Shown here: piece after piece, positions 8,537 through 18,437 of the stretch
How the letters are laid out: every line of letters begins with the position of its first letter
Numbering within the stretch: position 1 is the first letter of the stretch
Origin: an uncultured Aquimarina sp.
Lineage (GTDB): Bacteria > Bacteroidota > Bacteroidia > Flavobacteriales > Flavobacteriaceae
Length of the DNA: 64,000 bases
Direction: 5' to 3'
Assembly (NCBI GenBank): GCA_947497175.1
Contig: CANMFM010000008.1
Location: 186,001 to 250,000 of the forward strand
Made by a program: the position numbers and the translations under genes
The notes under the pieces: model-generated
The model's database searches: none
What the model was told of the DNA's origin: nothing
Seen by the model: only the letters and a program-made list of their open reading frames with translations

Positions 8537-9604
8537 TTAAAGCCATTTGCGTCTTTTGAAATAATATAAGAGCCCTACAAAAATAAAAATCATCACTCCC
8601 CAAAGAATAAAGTATCCATTCTTGTGATGAAGCTCAGGAATATTTTCAAAGTTCATCCCATAGATACCTGCTATAAATGTAAGTGGTATAAAGATAGTTG
8701 CAATTATAGTAAGTACCTTCATTACCTCATTCATTTTATTACTTATAGTAGTCATATACATATCCATAAGCCCCCATATCATATCGCGATAAATTTCAAT
8801 GTTTTCTGAGACCTGAATAATATGATCATATAAATCTCTTAAATAAAACTGGGTCTTTTCTGTAATTAGAGTATGATCGCTTTTTTCAATACGATTCACC
8901 ACCTCTCTAAGTGGAAACACCGCTCTTCGTATTCTTAGAATTTCCTTTTTTAAGCTTTGAATGTCATAGGTAATATCGTCATTAGGTTTTTCTTCGAATA
9001 AGTCATCTTCGAGTTCTTCAATCTTATTTCCCATTACTTCAATAAGACTAAAATAGTTGTCAACCACGGCATCCATTAGCGCATAAAGTAAATAATCAGA
9101 CCCAGAGGTTCTTATTTTACCCTTTCCAGTTCGAATTCTGTTTCGTATACCATCAAAAACGTCTCCATCCGCCTCTTGAAAAGTGATCACATAATTCTTT
9201 CCTAACACAAAACTAATATGCTCTATAGACAATTTTTCATCCTGATCAAAATACAGCATCTTCAATACAACAAAGAGATACTCATCATACTCATCAATTT
9301 TAGGTCTTTGTTGCGTATTAGCTATATCTTCCAGGATTAATGGATGTAATTTATAATGTAAACCTATTTTTTCGATAGCTTCAGTGCGACTAAGACCATT
9401 AATGTTTATCCAGGTAACAGGTTCAGAATCTGAATACGTAAATGCTTCTTCAATATTGCTTAATTCCTTTTCTTCAAAAGAATCTTTGTCATAATCAAAA
9501 ACTTCGATATATAGATCACTTGAAGTTTTATCTCCGGTATATACCACCGTACCCGGGGCTAATCCAGATTGTCTCTCTGCAGGAGAAAGTATATTATCAC
9601 CCAT
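8537..9604 (-). CDS. corA: CorA-type magnesium/cobalt channel
   Basis: A CorA-family divalent cation channel of about 355 residues. The soluble N-terminal funnel is followed by the signature YGMNF and two C-terminal membrane helices (VLTIIATIFIPLTFIAGIYG and YFILWGVMIFIFVGLLYYF), then a short basic tail. The GMN motif forms the selectivity filter for hydrated magnesium. The start is placed at ATG 9604 (MGDNILSPAERQ); an upstream in-frame start at 9688 would add 28 residues that do not look like a CorA N-terminus. The gene stands alone, divergent from the TonB receptor. Confidence 0.88.
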   Translation of the reverse strand: MGDNILSPAERQSGLAPGTVVYTGDKTSSDLYIEVFDYDKDSFEEKELSNIEEAFTYSDSEPVTWININGLSRTEAIEKIGLHYKLHPLILEDIANTQQRPKIDEYDEYLFVVLKMLYFDQDEKLSIEHISFVLGKNYVITFQEADGDVFDGIRNRIRTGKGKIRTSGSDYLLYALMDAVVDNYFSLIEVMGNKIEELEDDLFEEKPNDDITYDIQSLKKEILRIRRAVFPLREVVNRIEKSDHTLITEKTQFYLRDLYDHIIQVSENIEIYRDMIWGLMDMYMTTISNKMNEVMKVLTIIATIFIPLTFIAGIYGMNFENIPELHHKNGYFILWGVMIFIFVGLLYYFKRRKWL

Positions 9605-10071
9605 GTTTACTGGTTTTATTGTGATACAATGTAGTATATTTAAAGTATCTGTACAATAGTATTTTTTCAAATAAAACAACCGCTTCACAAATACAATCTC
9701 TGTTATTTTTGAGAGCTAAATTTTTATACATATTACATTTTTAGCTATACTCTTTATTATAGGTAAACACTTTGGTTACAATACTACAAATAAAGGAAGT
9801 TAACCTGATAAAGAACAATGACTTTACACATTGCCCCAACACACTCTTACCATTATTAATCACCTATACTTCCGATATTTAACACTAAAAAAACATTGCC
9901 TTCTAAGTGTATTTCTACGATAATAAAATATAGCCGATATCTGAGCCAAAACAAAAGCTTTTACTGAAAATAACTCAAAAGGTGACGTATTTTTAATAGA
10001 AGTATTAAAACAATCATGTTTTTTAAAAGCATTACGTAACGGTTTCCGATATTTGAGTAAAATAATACATC
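9605..10071. other. 467-base divergent intergenic region between corA and a TonB receptor
   Basis: AT-rich and must carry the promoters of both flanking genes, but I see no full TTG/TANNTTTG match in either direction and no Fur-like palindrome. A short minus-strand frame here has no protein-like composition and is not called. Confidence 0.45.
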
Positions 10072-12141
10072 TTGAAAAACACCTGTTTCTTTTTAGCATT
10101 CGTTTTTAGTGTTTGTAGTTACTCACAAATCGACAGTATTCCATTAGAAGAAGTAATTATAAATGATCTTTCAATTCCGCAACCCCTAAAATATACTACT
10201 GAGGCGAGTGTGATAATTACTTCTGACGAAATCAATAGAGGAAATTCATTAGAGCTTTCTCCAATACTAAATCGCGTTTCTGGAGTTTTTATGCAAAGTG
10301 GCACTCTTAACACAAATAGAATTTCTATTAGAGGTATCGGAGCACGAAACCTGTTTGGCACAGCCAGCATTAGAGCTTATTTTGGTGATATCCCGCTAAC
10401 CGATGGCAATGGAGAATCTACTATCGAAGATTTAGAATTGGGTAGTGTATCTAGAATTCAAATTCATAAAGGTCCTTCATCAAGTAGCTATGGTGTAGGA
10501 TTGGGCGGTGCTATCATACTGCAACCCAAATACATCTCGAATACAACTGCTCAGGGTAGATTATCATCAACATTGGGAAGTTATGGATTACGACGAATTT
10601 TGGCAAGTGCCGCTATCGGCAGAGAAAAATCAAGTCTCAATCTCATTTATAGTAACACTCATACTGATGGATATAGAGACAATAACGAGTTTGACAGAAG
10701 TACAATAACATTAACCTCTAGCTTTGATGTAAAAGAAAAAGACAACTTTTTGATCTTGGGAAGCTATATTTCTATAAATGCTGGTATCCCTAGCTCACTT
10801 AGTTTGAATGATTTTAATGAGAACCCTAGGCAAGCGGCTTTTACCTGGGGCCAAGCCAAGGCTTTTGAAGATGTAGATTATGGAATTCTCGGATTAACAT
10901 GGAAACACAATTATAACCAAAGATTATCACTAAACACTAGTATTTTTAGCTCTTTTAAAGACAACTACGAGCCCAGACCTTTTAATATTTTAGCAGAAAA
11001 GTCAAATAGCTTTGGTATACGATCAAGGGCTTTGGGTAAACACATGCTAGCGAATAAAGAATTAAATTGGACATTGGGAGGAGAACTTTTCTTTGATCAA
11101 TATACGGGCAAAACTTATGACAACCTTTACGAAGATTTTGCGACAGGCACCGGTAGCGTACCCGGAGAATTACTATCTGATTTAGATGAAAAACGCTATT
11201 ATTATAACTTTTTTACTGAAGTAAATTACAGCGTCAATAAAAAACTAAAGTTCAACGCAGGAATTCATCTAAATCAAACTTCTTTTGAAATTAAAGATCA
11301 GTTTTTCTCTGATGGTAACGATACCTCAGGTGATTTTGATTTCAACCCTATCCTCTCACCCAAATTAGGATTCAATTATGAGCTGGATCAGAACTTTATC
11401 ATATTTGGAAATATTGCTCATGGCTTCTCTACCCCTACCACATCAGAAACATTACTTCCTGATGGATTGTTTAATCCAGAAATTAAACCTGAAATTGGCT
11501 GGAACTATGAAATTGGCACTCGTTATCAATTATTAAATAACAAAATATATGGGTCATTATCCTTGTACACTCTTAGAGTACGTGATTTGTTAGTTTCCAG
11601 AAGAACTGAAGAGGATAATTTCTTCGCTATTAATGCAGGTAAAACAATCCACAATGGTATCGAAACTGAAATAAATTACAGTATCATTAAATCCATTGCG
11701 CATGAGCTAAGCAGCTATATCAATCTATCTTTGTATGAGTATACTTTTGATGAGTTTATAGATCTCGATAATGACTTTTCGGGTAATGACCTTACCGGAG
11801 TCCCTTCGGGAGTTATTAATTTAGGGATGGATCTAACCACAAAAAAAGGATTGTATGGCAATATTAACGTTCAAACCGTGGGCAAAATTCCTGCTAATGA
11901 TGCAAATACTGTTTTTAGCGACAGTTATTCATTATTACATAGTAAGGTTGGTTTTAAAAACAAGTTTGGGGATCACTTTATGTATAACATCTATCTTGGT
12001 GCTAATAACATTCTGGATACTCAATACGCAAGTCAACTTCAGATCAACGCCAGAGGTTTTGGCAGTACCGCGCCCCGCTATTTTTATCCTGGATTACCTT
12101 TTAATATCTATGGTGGGATTAACATAAATTATAGATTATAA
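10072..12141 (+). CDS. TonB-dependent outer-membrane receptor (FecA/siderophore type)
   Basis: A 689-residue outer-membrane receptor. A signal peptide (1-18, FSVCSYSQ) is followed by a plug domain with RISIRGIGARN and a 22-strand-type barrel ending in an aromatic-rich strand (INYRL), as outer-membrane proteins do. The plug begins soon after the signal sequence with no carboxypeptidase-like or STN domain, so it is a plain transporter, not a signalling receptor or SusC. It probably imports an iron complex or small organic ligand. The start is a TTG at 10072; no ATG lies suitably upstream. The sugar dehydrogenase and cytochrome genes follow in the same direction. Confidence 0.85.
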   Translation: MKNTCFFLAFVFSVCSYSQIDSIPLEEVIINDLSIPQPLKYTTEASVIITSDEINRGNSLELSPILNRVSGVFMQSGTLNTNRISIRGIGARNLFGTASIRAYFGDIPLTDGNGESTIEDLELGSVSRIQIHKGPSSSSYGVGLGGAIILQPKYISNTTAQGRLSSTLGSYGLRRILASAAIGREKSSLNLIYSNTHTDGYRDNNEFDRSTITLTSSFDVKEKDNFLILGSYISINAGIPSSLSLNDFNENPRQAAFTWGQAKAFEDVDYGILGLTWKHNYNQRLSLNTSIFSSFKDNYEPRPFNILAEKSNSFGIRSRALGKHMLANKELNWTLGGELFFDQYTGKTYDNLYEDFATGTGSVPGELLSDLDEKRYYYNFFTEVNYSVNKKLKFNAGIHLNQTSFEIKDQFFSDGNDTSGDFDFNPILSPKLGFNYELDQNFIIFGNIAHGFSTPTTSETLLPDGLFNPEIKPEIGWNYEIGTRYQLLNNKIYGSLSLYTLRVRDLLVSRRTEEDNFFAINAGKTIHNGIETEINYSIIKSIAHELSSYINLSLYEYTFDEFIDLDNDFSGNDLTGVPSGVINLGMDLTTKKGLYGNINVQTVGKIPANDANTVFSDSYSLLHSKVGFKNKFGDHFMYNIYLGANNILDTQYASQLQINARGFGSTAPRYFYPGLPFNIYGGININYRL

Positions 12142-12185
12142 ATCATATTTTATTGTAATTTTCAGTACAGAATAAAAAACGATTT

Positions 12186-13301
12186 ATGAAATCATCACCG
12201 CTACTTTTGCTTCTCTTCTTTGTATGTGCTGCATGTGCACAACAAAAGAAAACAAATGATATTCGTATACAAGAAGATCCGAAAAATTATACTACAGAAC
12301 TTATTGTTCCCGATCTTCAAATCCCATGGGGAATGGTATGGTTACCTGATGGCAGTATGCTCATTACCGAAAAAAGAGGAGAACTAATCCATTTTAAAGA
12401 TGGCAAGAAAACCATGATAAGCAATGTGCCCGAAGTTTACAACAGAAATCAAGGAGGATTATTAGACATCGAACTACATCCACAATATGAAGAAAACGGA
12501 TGGATCTATATTACATATTCTTCTAAAGAAGGTACAGAAAAAGGAGGAAATACCGCTTTGATAAGGGCAAAACTTGAGAATAATCAACTTACTCTAATCG
12601 AAAAATTATATAAAGGCTCACCAAACACCACTCGAGGTCATCATTTTGGATCACGTATAGAGTTTGATAATGAGGGATATCTTTATTTTAGTATTGGAGA
12701 TCGTGGAAATAGAGATGTTAATCCTCAGGACATTACTAAAGATGGTGGAAAAATATACCGTCTTCATGACGATGGCAAAATCCCAAAAGACAATCCATTC
12801 ATAGATAAACAAGATGCAAAAAAAGCAATTTACTCTTATGGTCATCGCAATCCACAGGGAATGGCGCTACATCCTAATGGAACCATATGGGTACATGAAC
12901 ATGGTCCAAGAGGAGGAGATGAGATTAATCCTATTAAGAAAGGAGCCAATTACGGGTGGCCAATTATTACCTATGGTATAAATTATAGCGGAACATCAAT
13001 TACTGATATTACCCAAAAAGAAGGAATGGAACAGCCTTTTTATTATTGGATCCCTTCTATCGCACCAAGCGGTATGGACTTTGTAACTAGTAATACGTAT
13101 CCAGGCTGGAAGGGAGATATATTGGCAGGATCTTTAGTATTTCAATACCTTGAACTGGTAGAACTAACCGACAATAAAGTTACAGGAAGAAAAAAATTAC
13201 TTGATGGCATGGGGCGTGTTCGTAATGTTCGGCAGGGACCAGATGGCTTTATATATGTAGCCATCGAAAATAAAGGCATTGTTAAAATAATTCCAAAATA
13301 A
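12186..13301 (+). CDS. PQQ-dependent sugar dehydrogenase-type lipoprotein (YliI/Asd family)
   Basis: A 371-residue six-bladed beta-propeller of the soluble glucose/aldose-sugar dehydrogenase family. Family motifs include LQIPWGM near the mature N-terminus, GGLLDIELHP, RGHHFGSRIEFD and the active-site-containing GHRNPQGMA. The N-terminus has a hydrophobic segment ending in Cys residues (CAACAQQ), indicating a lipoprotein. It likely oxidises a sugar in the periplasm or at the cell surface, passing electrons to the cytochrome c encoded two bases downstream. PQQ dependence is inferred from the family. Confidence 0.85.
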   Translation: MKSSPLLLLLFFVCAACAQQKKTNDIRIQEDPKNYTTELIVPDLQIPWGMVWLPDGSMLITEKRGELIHFKDGKKTMISNVPEVYNRNQGGLLDIELHPQYEENGWIYITYSSKEGTEKGGNTALIRAKLENNQLTLIEKLYKGSPNTTRGHHFGSRIEFDNEGYLYFSIGDRGNRDVNPQDITKDGGKIYRLHDDGKIPKDNPFIDKQDAKKAIYSYGHRNPQGMALHPNGTIWVHEHGPRGGDEINPIKKGANYGWPIITYGINYSGTSITDITQKEGMEQPFYYWIPSIAPSGMDFVTSNTYPGWKGDILAGSLVFQYLELVELTDNKVTGRKKLLDGMGRVRNVRQGPDGFIYVAIENKGIVKIIPK

Positions 13302-13302
13302 T

Positions 13303-13767
13303 ATGAAAAGGCATACCAAACGTTTCCTTATTTTAGAAAGTTTAGTGTTTATTATGAGTATTACTATTGTGGCACAGAGCGAAAAATCAAATGTAACCTA
13401 TACAAAGATTAAATCTATAAAAATTCAGGATACCAAATTGAAAGAAAGTATCGCTCGCGGACACGAAATCTATACTGATTTTTGTATGCAATGTCATTTA
13501 CCCGATGGTAAGGGCACGCCAAAAATATTTCCGCCGTTGGCAGGATCAGACTGGTTGATTCATAAACGAAAAGAAAGCATTCGTTCTATTAAATATGGCC
13601 TAAACGGTCCGATTGAAGTAAACGGCGAACCTTATGATAATGCGATGACCTCTTTGGGACTAGAAGACAAAGAAATAGCAGATGTTATGAATTACATTAT
13701 GAATAGCTGGGGAAATACCCAAAATACTATGGTAACCCCAGAAGAAGTAGCAAAAGTTAAAAAGTAA
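13303..13767 (+). CDS. Periplasmic mono-haem cytochrome c
   Basis: A 154-residue exported protein (signal peptide about 1-24) with one haem-attachment motif, CMQCH, near residue 63. A downstream Met at MTSLGL or nearby could be the axial ligand. The fold matches cytochrome c, class I (PDGKGTPKIFPPLAGSDWL). Its start lies immediately after the stop of the sugar dehydrogenase gene, so it is very likely co-translated and acts as the electron acceptor for it. Confidence 0.9.
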   Translation: MKRHTKRFLILESLVFIMSITIVAQSEKSNVTYTKIKSIKIQDTKLKESIARGHEIYTDFCMQCHLPDGKGTPKIFPPLAGSDWLIHKRKESIRSIKYGLNGPIEVNGEPYDNAMTSLGLEDKEIADVMNYIMNSWGNTQNTMVTPEEVAKVKK

Positions 13768-13800
13768 TACTTATATTTACATAACAATTGTAGGATATTT

Positions 13801-13808
13801 TACGTTTG
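13801..13808 (+). promoter_or_regulatory. Possible -7 element for the gene at 13836
   Basis: TACGTTTG matches the Bacteroidota -7 consensus TANNTTTG. No TTG is found at the right upstream distance, so it is only a half-supported promoter. If used, transcription would begin near 13815 and favour the ATG at 13836 as start. Confidence 0.35.
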
Positions 13809-13835
13809 TAATAGTAATTCTATGTGCACACACAA

Positions 13836-14618
13836 ATGAGGGGCAAATTTATTCCAACCGAGCTATTATTTGTGAGGTTTCTGGCATTTTTTTTAATGTT
13901 TTTAATCTCAGGTATGATGAATGCCCAAATTGAAGACATCTCTCCTAATCGATATCGATTCAAATATCGATCTACCGTTTATAAAGGTTCCAAACTTCAG
14001 ATCAACAACCAATTAAGATCGCTCAAGACAAGTTCCAAATTCACCGGTATCCCCGAAGAGATTCAAGAGGAACTCAACACTCTTTTTATGGCTACAAAAA
14101 AACAAGCCATACCCAAATACTATAAAAAACAAGCTATTCTATTTCTAGATGCCATATATAATTATGAAGATTTTGCTAATGTCTATGAAAATGCACTTCA
14201 TCAAGCGGTTAGAAAGGTAAAAAAAGATATACATGTGGTCGATTTTAAATTTGAAAGGCAGTTCACAAAAGCTAAGGTTGCTTTGGATCGTGCACAAAAA
14301 GATGATTTTTCTGACCTAGAAAAATTTGATCGGCTTAAAAAAGATCTTCAGGATAGCCAAACCAAATTACTATGTCATCGATGGATGAAAAAAAGATTTG
14401 AAAACTATAAAAATATTGACATCGTAAAAAATCCTGATCATCTTATGATGGCATTTAAAAGATCTGAAGCGATCTCGGTCTATAGAATGTATAATAAACA
14501 TCATATCGAAAAAATCACTCCTTACCTCGAAAATCAAATCATCGATTTCTATTACAAAAAATCATTACCCGAAATAAATCCTGAAATCCTCGATCTACAA
14601 TACATTACCAAAATATAG
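13836..14618 (+). CDS. Secreted helical protein of unknown function
   Basis: About 260 residues. A strongly hydrophobic signal segment ends in MMNAQ near residue 31. The mature part is rich in Lys, Tyr and Asp, mostly helical, with no cysteine-rich or metal motif I can name. The start is placed at ATG 13836; a GTG four codons upstream is also in frame. It is separated from the cytochrome by about 70 bases that contain a possible -7 element, so it may be transcribed separately. Family not recognised. Confidence 0.6.
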   Translation: MRGKFIPTELLFVRFLAFFLMFLISGMMNAQIEDISPNRYRFKYRSTVYKGSKLQINNQLRSLKTSSKFTGIPEEIQEELNTLFMATKKQAIPKYYKKQAILFLDAIYNYEDFANVYENALHQAVRKVKKDIHVVDFKFERQFTKAKVALDRAQKDDFSDLEKFDRLKKDLQDSQTKLLCHRWMKKRFENYKNIDIVKNPDHLMMAFKRSEAISVYRMYNKHHIEKITPYLENQIIDFYYKKSLPEINPEILDLQYITKI

Positions 14619-14837
14619 TTGATACTAATCAAAAATTGCCAATTTGAGCATTTTAATATAATGAAATGAAAAAAACAGCCTGTTCCCAGCTTGATTAGGG
14701 ATATCGAGATTCGATTTTGCAATAAAGTTTACTTGTTTTTGATATACTCGGGATCACTCAAACTAATGCAAATTTTCTAAGACCATTTATCTGCGAGAAA
14801 AGAATCTCGACAAATTATATTATTATTGTGATCATAA

Positions 14838-15923
14838 ATGTCGATTTCCAAAAAAACATATAAAGTTATTGGCCTCATGTCTGGAACTTCTTTGGATGGT
14901 TTGGATATTGCCTGTTGTCATTTCAAAAATGAAAATGACACCTGGAGTTTTTCAATAGAAAAAACCCAGAGTATTGACTACACTTCTACATTTAAAGAAC
15001 AACTAAAAAATACCGTAAATCTCGGGACGACCAAATTATTAGCTTTTCATAATCAATACGGAAGCTGGCTTGGTGAGCAGGCAAAAGCTTTTATTCTAAA
15101 AAATAATCTTAAAATAGATTGTATTGCCAGTCATGGGCACACCGTTTTTCATCAACCAGAAATTGGACTTACGTATCAAATCGGATCTGGACAGCATTTG
15201 GCTAATACCTCTGGTCAAAAAGTAATATGTGATTTTAGAACCAACGATGTAGCCTTAGGTGGGCAGGGAGCACCTCTGGTTCCCATCGGTGATCAATTAT
15301 TATTTAATCAATATGACTTTTGCTTAAACCTTGGAGGAATAAGTAATATTTCTTTTGATAATGGTGGCCAACGAATAGCATACGATATATCCCCTGCCAA
15401 TATGATCCTTAATTTTATATGTCAAAAAATTGACCTGGAGTATGATCAAGGCGGACAGCTTTCCAAAAGCGGAACTATAAATACTTCATTATTGGATCAG
15501 CTAAATGCTTTAGAATATTATAAACTAACTTATCCAAAATCATTAGGATTTGAATGGTTTGCAGAGAAAGTAATTCCATTAATTGAAAATACCAGTGATC
15601 GTATTGAAAACCTTTTACACACATCAATTTTGCATATTGCTTCACAAATTGCTAATGACATTAAAAGCACCAAAAAGAAAAATGCAAGAATACTAATTAC
15701 GGGTGGTGGTGCAAAAAATGATTTTTTAATTGAAACGCTACGACAAAAATTGACAGGCATAGCCACTGTTGTAATTCCAGCATTAGAAATTATTGATTTT
15801 AAAGAAGCTTTAATCTTTGCCTTTATGGGAGTACGAAGAGAGCGCAATGAAATAAATTGTCTCAAGTCTGTCACAGGAGCTGTTAGAAATTCTTCTTCGG
15901 GAGTAATCTATTATCCAACATAA
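14838..15923 (+). CDS. anmK: Anhydro-N-acetylmuramic acid kinase
   Basis: A 361-residue kinase that opens and phosphorylates 1,6-anhydro-MurNAc released during cell-wall turnover, giving MurNAc-6-phosphate. The ATP-binding N-terminus GLMSGTSLDGLD, the catalytic-loop region FRTNDVALGGQGAPLVP and NLGGISNIS are all diagnostic. The length matches the family. It is a stand-alone gene preceded by about 220 bases of AT-rich sequence, followed by udk in the same direction. Confidence 0.93.
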   Translation: MSISKKTYKVIGLMSGTSLDGLDIACCHFKNENDTWSFSIEKTQSIDYTSTFKEQLKNTVNLGTTKLLAFHNQYGSWLGEQAKAFILKNNLKIDCIASHGHTVFHQPEIGLTYQIGSGQHLANTSGQKVICDFRTNDVALGGQGAPLVPIGDQLLFNQYDFCLNLGGISNISFDNGGQRIAYDISPANMILNFICQKIDLEYDQGGQLSKSGTINTSLLDQLNALEYYKLTYPKSLGFEWFAEKVIPLIENTSDRIENLLHTSILHIASQIANDIKSTKKKNARILITGGGAKNDFLIETLRQKLTGIATVVIPALEIIDFKEALIFAFMGVRRERNEINCLKSVTGAVRNSSSGVIYYPT

Positions 15924-16023
15924 AAAATCAATTCTAGAGTTCATCATTCCAAGAGAGTGTGTTAATATGTACTCTTCATAAAAACTCAGTTACCCAAACA
16001 CTAAAAAACTCAATAACTATTTC

Positions 16024-16031
16024 TAAATTTG
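16024..16031 (+). promoter_or_regulatory. Possible -7 element of udk
   Basis: TAAATTTG fits TANNTTTG and lies 16 bases before the udk start codon, the short leader distance usual in flavobacteria. No clear TTG is seen upstream at 17-23 bases. Confidence 0.4.
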
Positions 16032-16046
16032 CCAAAAAATTAAGAA

Positions 16047-16655
16047 ATGTTAATTATTGGTATCGCTGGTGGAACTGGTTGTGGAAAAACTACGGTTGTC
16101 AATCAGATTGTTAACGAATTACCCAAAAATGAGGTCTGTGTTATCTCACAAGATTCGTATTATAAAGACACAAGTCATCTCACCTATGATGAGAGAGTAA
16201 AAATAAATTTTGATCACCCACAATCCATTGACTTCGAATTGTTAGGCAAGCATCTTACAGCTTTACGACAGGGAGAAACCATTGAGCAACCTGTGTACTC
16301 ATTTGTAGAACATAATCGTACTAACGAAACAATCAGCACAAAACCCAGAAAAGTTATGATTGTTGAGGGCATTCTTATCCTTACAAACCCCGAAATACGA
16401 GACATGTTCGATATTAAAATATATGTACACACCGATAGCGATGAACGATTAATCAGGAGATTAAAACGAGATATTGCAGAACGTGGTCGAGATATGGATG
16501 AAGTTTTAGATCGTTATCAAAATACGCTAAAACCTATGCATCAACAGTTTATTGACCCGACCAAAGAATTTGCTGATCTTATTATCCCCAATAATCATTA
16601 TAATAATGTAGCCGTTGATATTGTGCGTACCATAATTAAAGAACGCTTGAATTAA
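16047..16655 (+). CDS. udk: Uridine kinase
   Basis: A 202-residue P-loop nucleoside kinase that phosphorylates uridine and cytidine in pyrimidine salvage. The Walker A motif is GGTGCGKTT at residues 9-17. Other family motifs are SQDSYYKD, NFDHPQSIDF and RLIRRLKRDIAERGR. Full length and soluble. The FtsB/DivIC-like gene follows after 39 bases, probably in the same transcript. Confidence 0.93.
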   Translation: MLIIGIAGGTGCGKTTVVNQIVNELPKNEVCVISQDSYYKDTSHLTYDERVKINFDHPQSIDFELLGKHLTALRQGETIEQPVYSFVEHNRTNETISTKPRKVMIVEGILILTNPEIRDMFDIKIYVHTDSDERLIRRLKRDIAERGRDMDEVLDRYQNTLKPMHQQFIDPTKEFADLIIPNNHYNNVAVDIVRTIIKERLN

Positions 16656-16694
16656 CTTTTTGTACCTTTACGACCAACATTAATCTTACTAAGA

Positions 16695-17042
16695 TTGAAG
16701 CTTAAAAGTTATTTCCAAAAATTAAAAAACAAACCGGCGTTGATACCGATATTTGCCATATTTCTAAACAAATATGTGTTAATTGTATTACTTTTTGTAG
16801 TGTGGATGCTATTTTTGGATACTAATTCGTGGTTAATTCATAAAGAGCTGGATCAGGAAATAAAAGAATTAGAAGATAATAAAGAGTATTATATCAAAGA
16901 GATCGTAAAAGATCAAAAGGATATTAAGGTTCTAAAAGATAGCAATGAGCTCGAAAAATTTGCTCGAGAAGAATATTTCATGAAGCGGGATGATGAAGAA
17001 ATTTATATCATTGAATACGAAGATAGTGTACCCAAAAAATGA
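16695..17042 (+). CDS. FtsB/DivIC-like septum formation initiator
   Basis: A 115-residue bitopic protein: a short cytoplasmic N-terminus, one membrane helix (about 27-44, YVLIVLLFVVWMLFL) and a periplasmic coiled coil with Glu/Lys heptads (about 50-90) ending in the family motif FAREEYFMKRDDE. It would act in the divisome with FtsQ- and FtsL-like proteins. The start appears to be TTG at 16695. A near-consensus -7 (TACCTTTA, 16669-16676) lies upstream. The stop codon overlaps the ATG of mutA by four bases. Confidence 0.85.
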   Translation: MKLKSYFQKLKNKPALIPIFAIFLNKYVLIVLLFVVWMLFLDTNSWLIHKELDQEIKELEDNKEYYIKEIVKDQKDIKVLKDSNELEKFAREEYFMKRDDEEIYIIEYEDSVPKK

Positions 17043-18415
17043 CTAAAATGACCAAATCCTTATTTGATAGTTTTGATGAAGTTTCTGCCAAACAATGGAA
17101 GCAAAAAATTCAATTTGATCTCAAAGGTGCCGATTATAATGAAGCATTAATCTATAAATCTTTAGAAGGTATTGATGTAAAGCCCTTTTACCATCAGGAG
17201 GATCTTCAGGGTATTAAAAATGATATCTCTCATTCATCTTTATGGAAAAATTCGATTAGGATCGAAGTTGATACTACTAAATCTGGTAATAAACGAGCAC
17301 TGGAGGCTATAAAAAAGGGAGCAGAAAGTATATTCTTTATAATCGAAAAAGAAAACATTGATCCAAAAAACCTTTTAGCTGGGATTACGGCAAAAACACC
17401 CGTGTTTTTTGAAACTAAATTTTTATCACTTTCTTATGTTGAGAAACTGACAAAAATTTCTAAAACTGCAAATCTTGACATACACATTTTAACCGATATA
17501 ATTGGTAATCTGGCAACTACAGGCAATTGGCATACTACACTTCAAAAAGATTTTGCTACGCTAGACGAAATTACCAAACTAGATAAATATCTAAAAAGTA
17601 GTATTAGTATAGACGTAGATTTATACCAAAATGCAGGTGCTACGATGATTCAACAATTAGCCTATGCACTTGCACATGCTAATGAATATCTAAATTATTT
17701 TAACGCAAAAGAGATAAACCCGTTTAAAAACACACCAATACTATTCAAAGTAGCTGTAGGAGGAAATTACTTTTTTGAAATAGCAAAATTACGGGCTCTT
17801 AGACTGTTATGGAAAACTTTAGCTAAGGCATACGGTGTTTTAGAAGAGTGTCATATAGTCGCTTATCCTTCTCATCGAAACAAAACAATTCTGGACTATA
17901 ATGTGAATATGCTTAGAACCACAACAGAATGCATGAGCGCCATTTTAGGTGGAGCCAATACAATCTACAACATCCCATATGATGACATTTATAATCTGGA
18001 GAACGACTTTGGCACACGGATTTCTCTCAATCAACTCTTGATTCTTAAAAATGAAAGCTACTTTACTATTGTAAAAAATCCAGCTTCAGGATCATATTAT
18101 ATTGAGACATTAACAGATCAATTAGCCGAAAAAGCGCTATCGCTATTTAAAAATATAGAAGAAGGAGGAGGTTATCTTAATCAATTGAAGTCGGGTATTA
18201 TTCAGAAAAAAATAAAAGAAAGTGCTACCAAAGAACAAGAGCTTTTCGACAATGAACAAATTATATTAACTGGGACCAATAAATATAAAAATACTGAAGA
18301 AATGTATCCCGCATTACAAAAACCAATAGTGACACAAAAAAATGTAGGAAAAACACTACTCAATCCTATTATAAAAAGAAGATTAAGTAGTTTTATAGAG
18401 AAAAAATTACAATAA
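17039..18415 (+). CDS. mutA: Methylmalonyl-CoA mutase small subunit
   Basis: A 458-residue TIM-barrel protein homologous to the small (alpha-like) subunit of methylmalonyl-CoA mutase. It matches the N-terminal half of the large subunit (WKQKIQFDLKGADY, NTIYNIPYDD, PASGSYYIETLT) but lacks the cobalamin-binding domain, as expected for a non-catalytic partner. With MutB it interconverts succinyl-CoA and methylmalonyl-CoA. ATGA overlap with the FtsB-like gene implies translational coupling, an odd pairing of division and metabolism seen by position only. Confidence 0.88.
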   Translation: MTKMTKSLFDSFDEVSAKQWKQKIQFDLKGADYNEALIYKSLEGIDVKPFYHQEDLQGIKNDISHSSLWKNSIRIEVDTTKSGNKRALEAIKKGAESIFFIIEKENIDPKNLLAGITAKTPVFFETKFLSLSYVEKLTKISKTANLDIHILTDIIGNLATTGNWHTTLQKDFATLDEITKLDKYLKSSISIDVDLYQNAGATMIQQLAYALAHANEYLNYFNAKEINPFKNTPILFKVAVGGNYFFEIAKLRALRLLWKTLAKAYGVLEECHIVAYPSHRNKTILDYNVNMLRTTTECMSAILGGANTIYNIPYDDIYNLENDFGTRISLNQLLILKNESYFTIVKNPASGSYYIETLTDQLAEKALSLFKNIEEGGGYLNQLKSGIIQKKIKESATKEQELFDNEQIILTGTNKYKNTEEMYPALQKPIVTQKNVGKTLLNPIIKRRLSSFIEKKLQ

Positions 18416-18437
18416 AACGTTAATATTAGCTAACTTA

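Noticed and set aside
9860..10099. Minus-strand open frame of 79 codons before the TonB receptor
   Set aside because: Composition is not protein-like, it overlaps the receptor start, and it has no recognisable motif.
14633..14660. Shared AATTGCCAATTT(T)GAG piece upstream of anmK and in the gap near 62176
   Set aside because: Only about 15 bases in AT-rich sequence with two copies; too weak for a regulatory claim.
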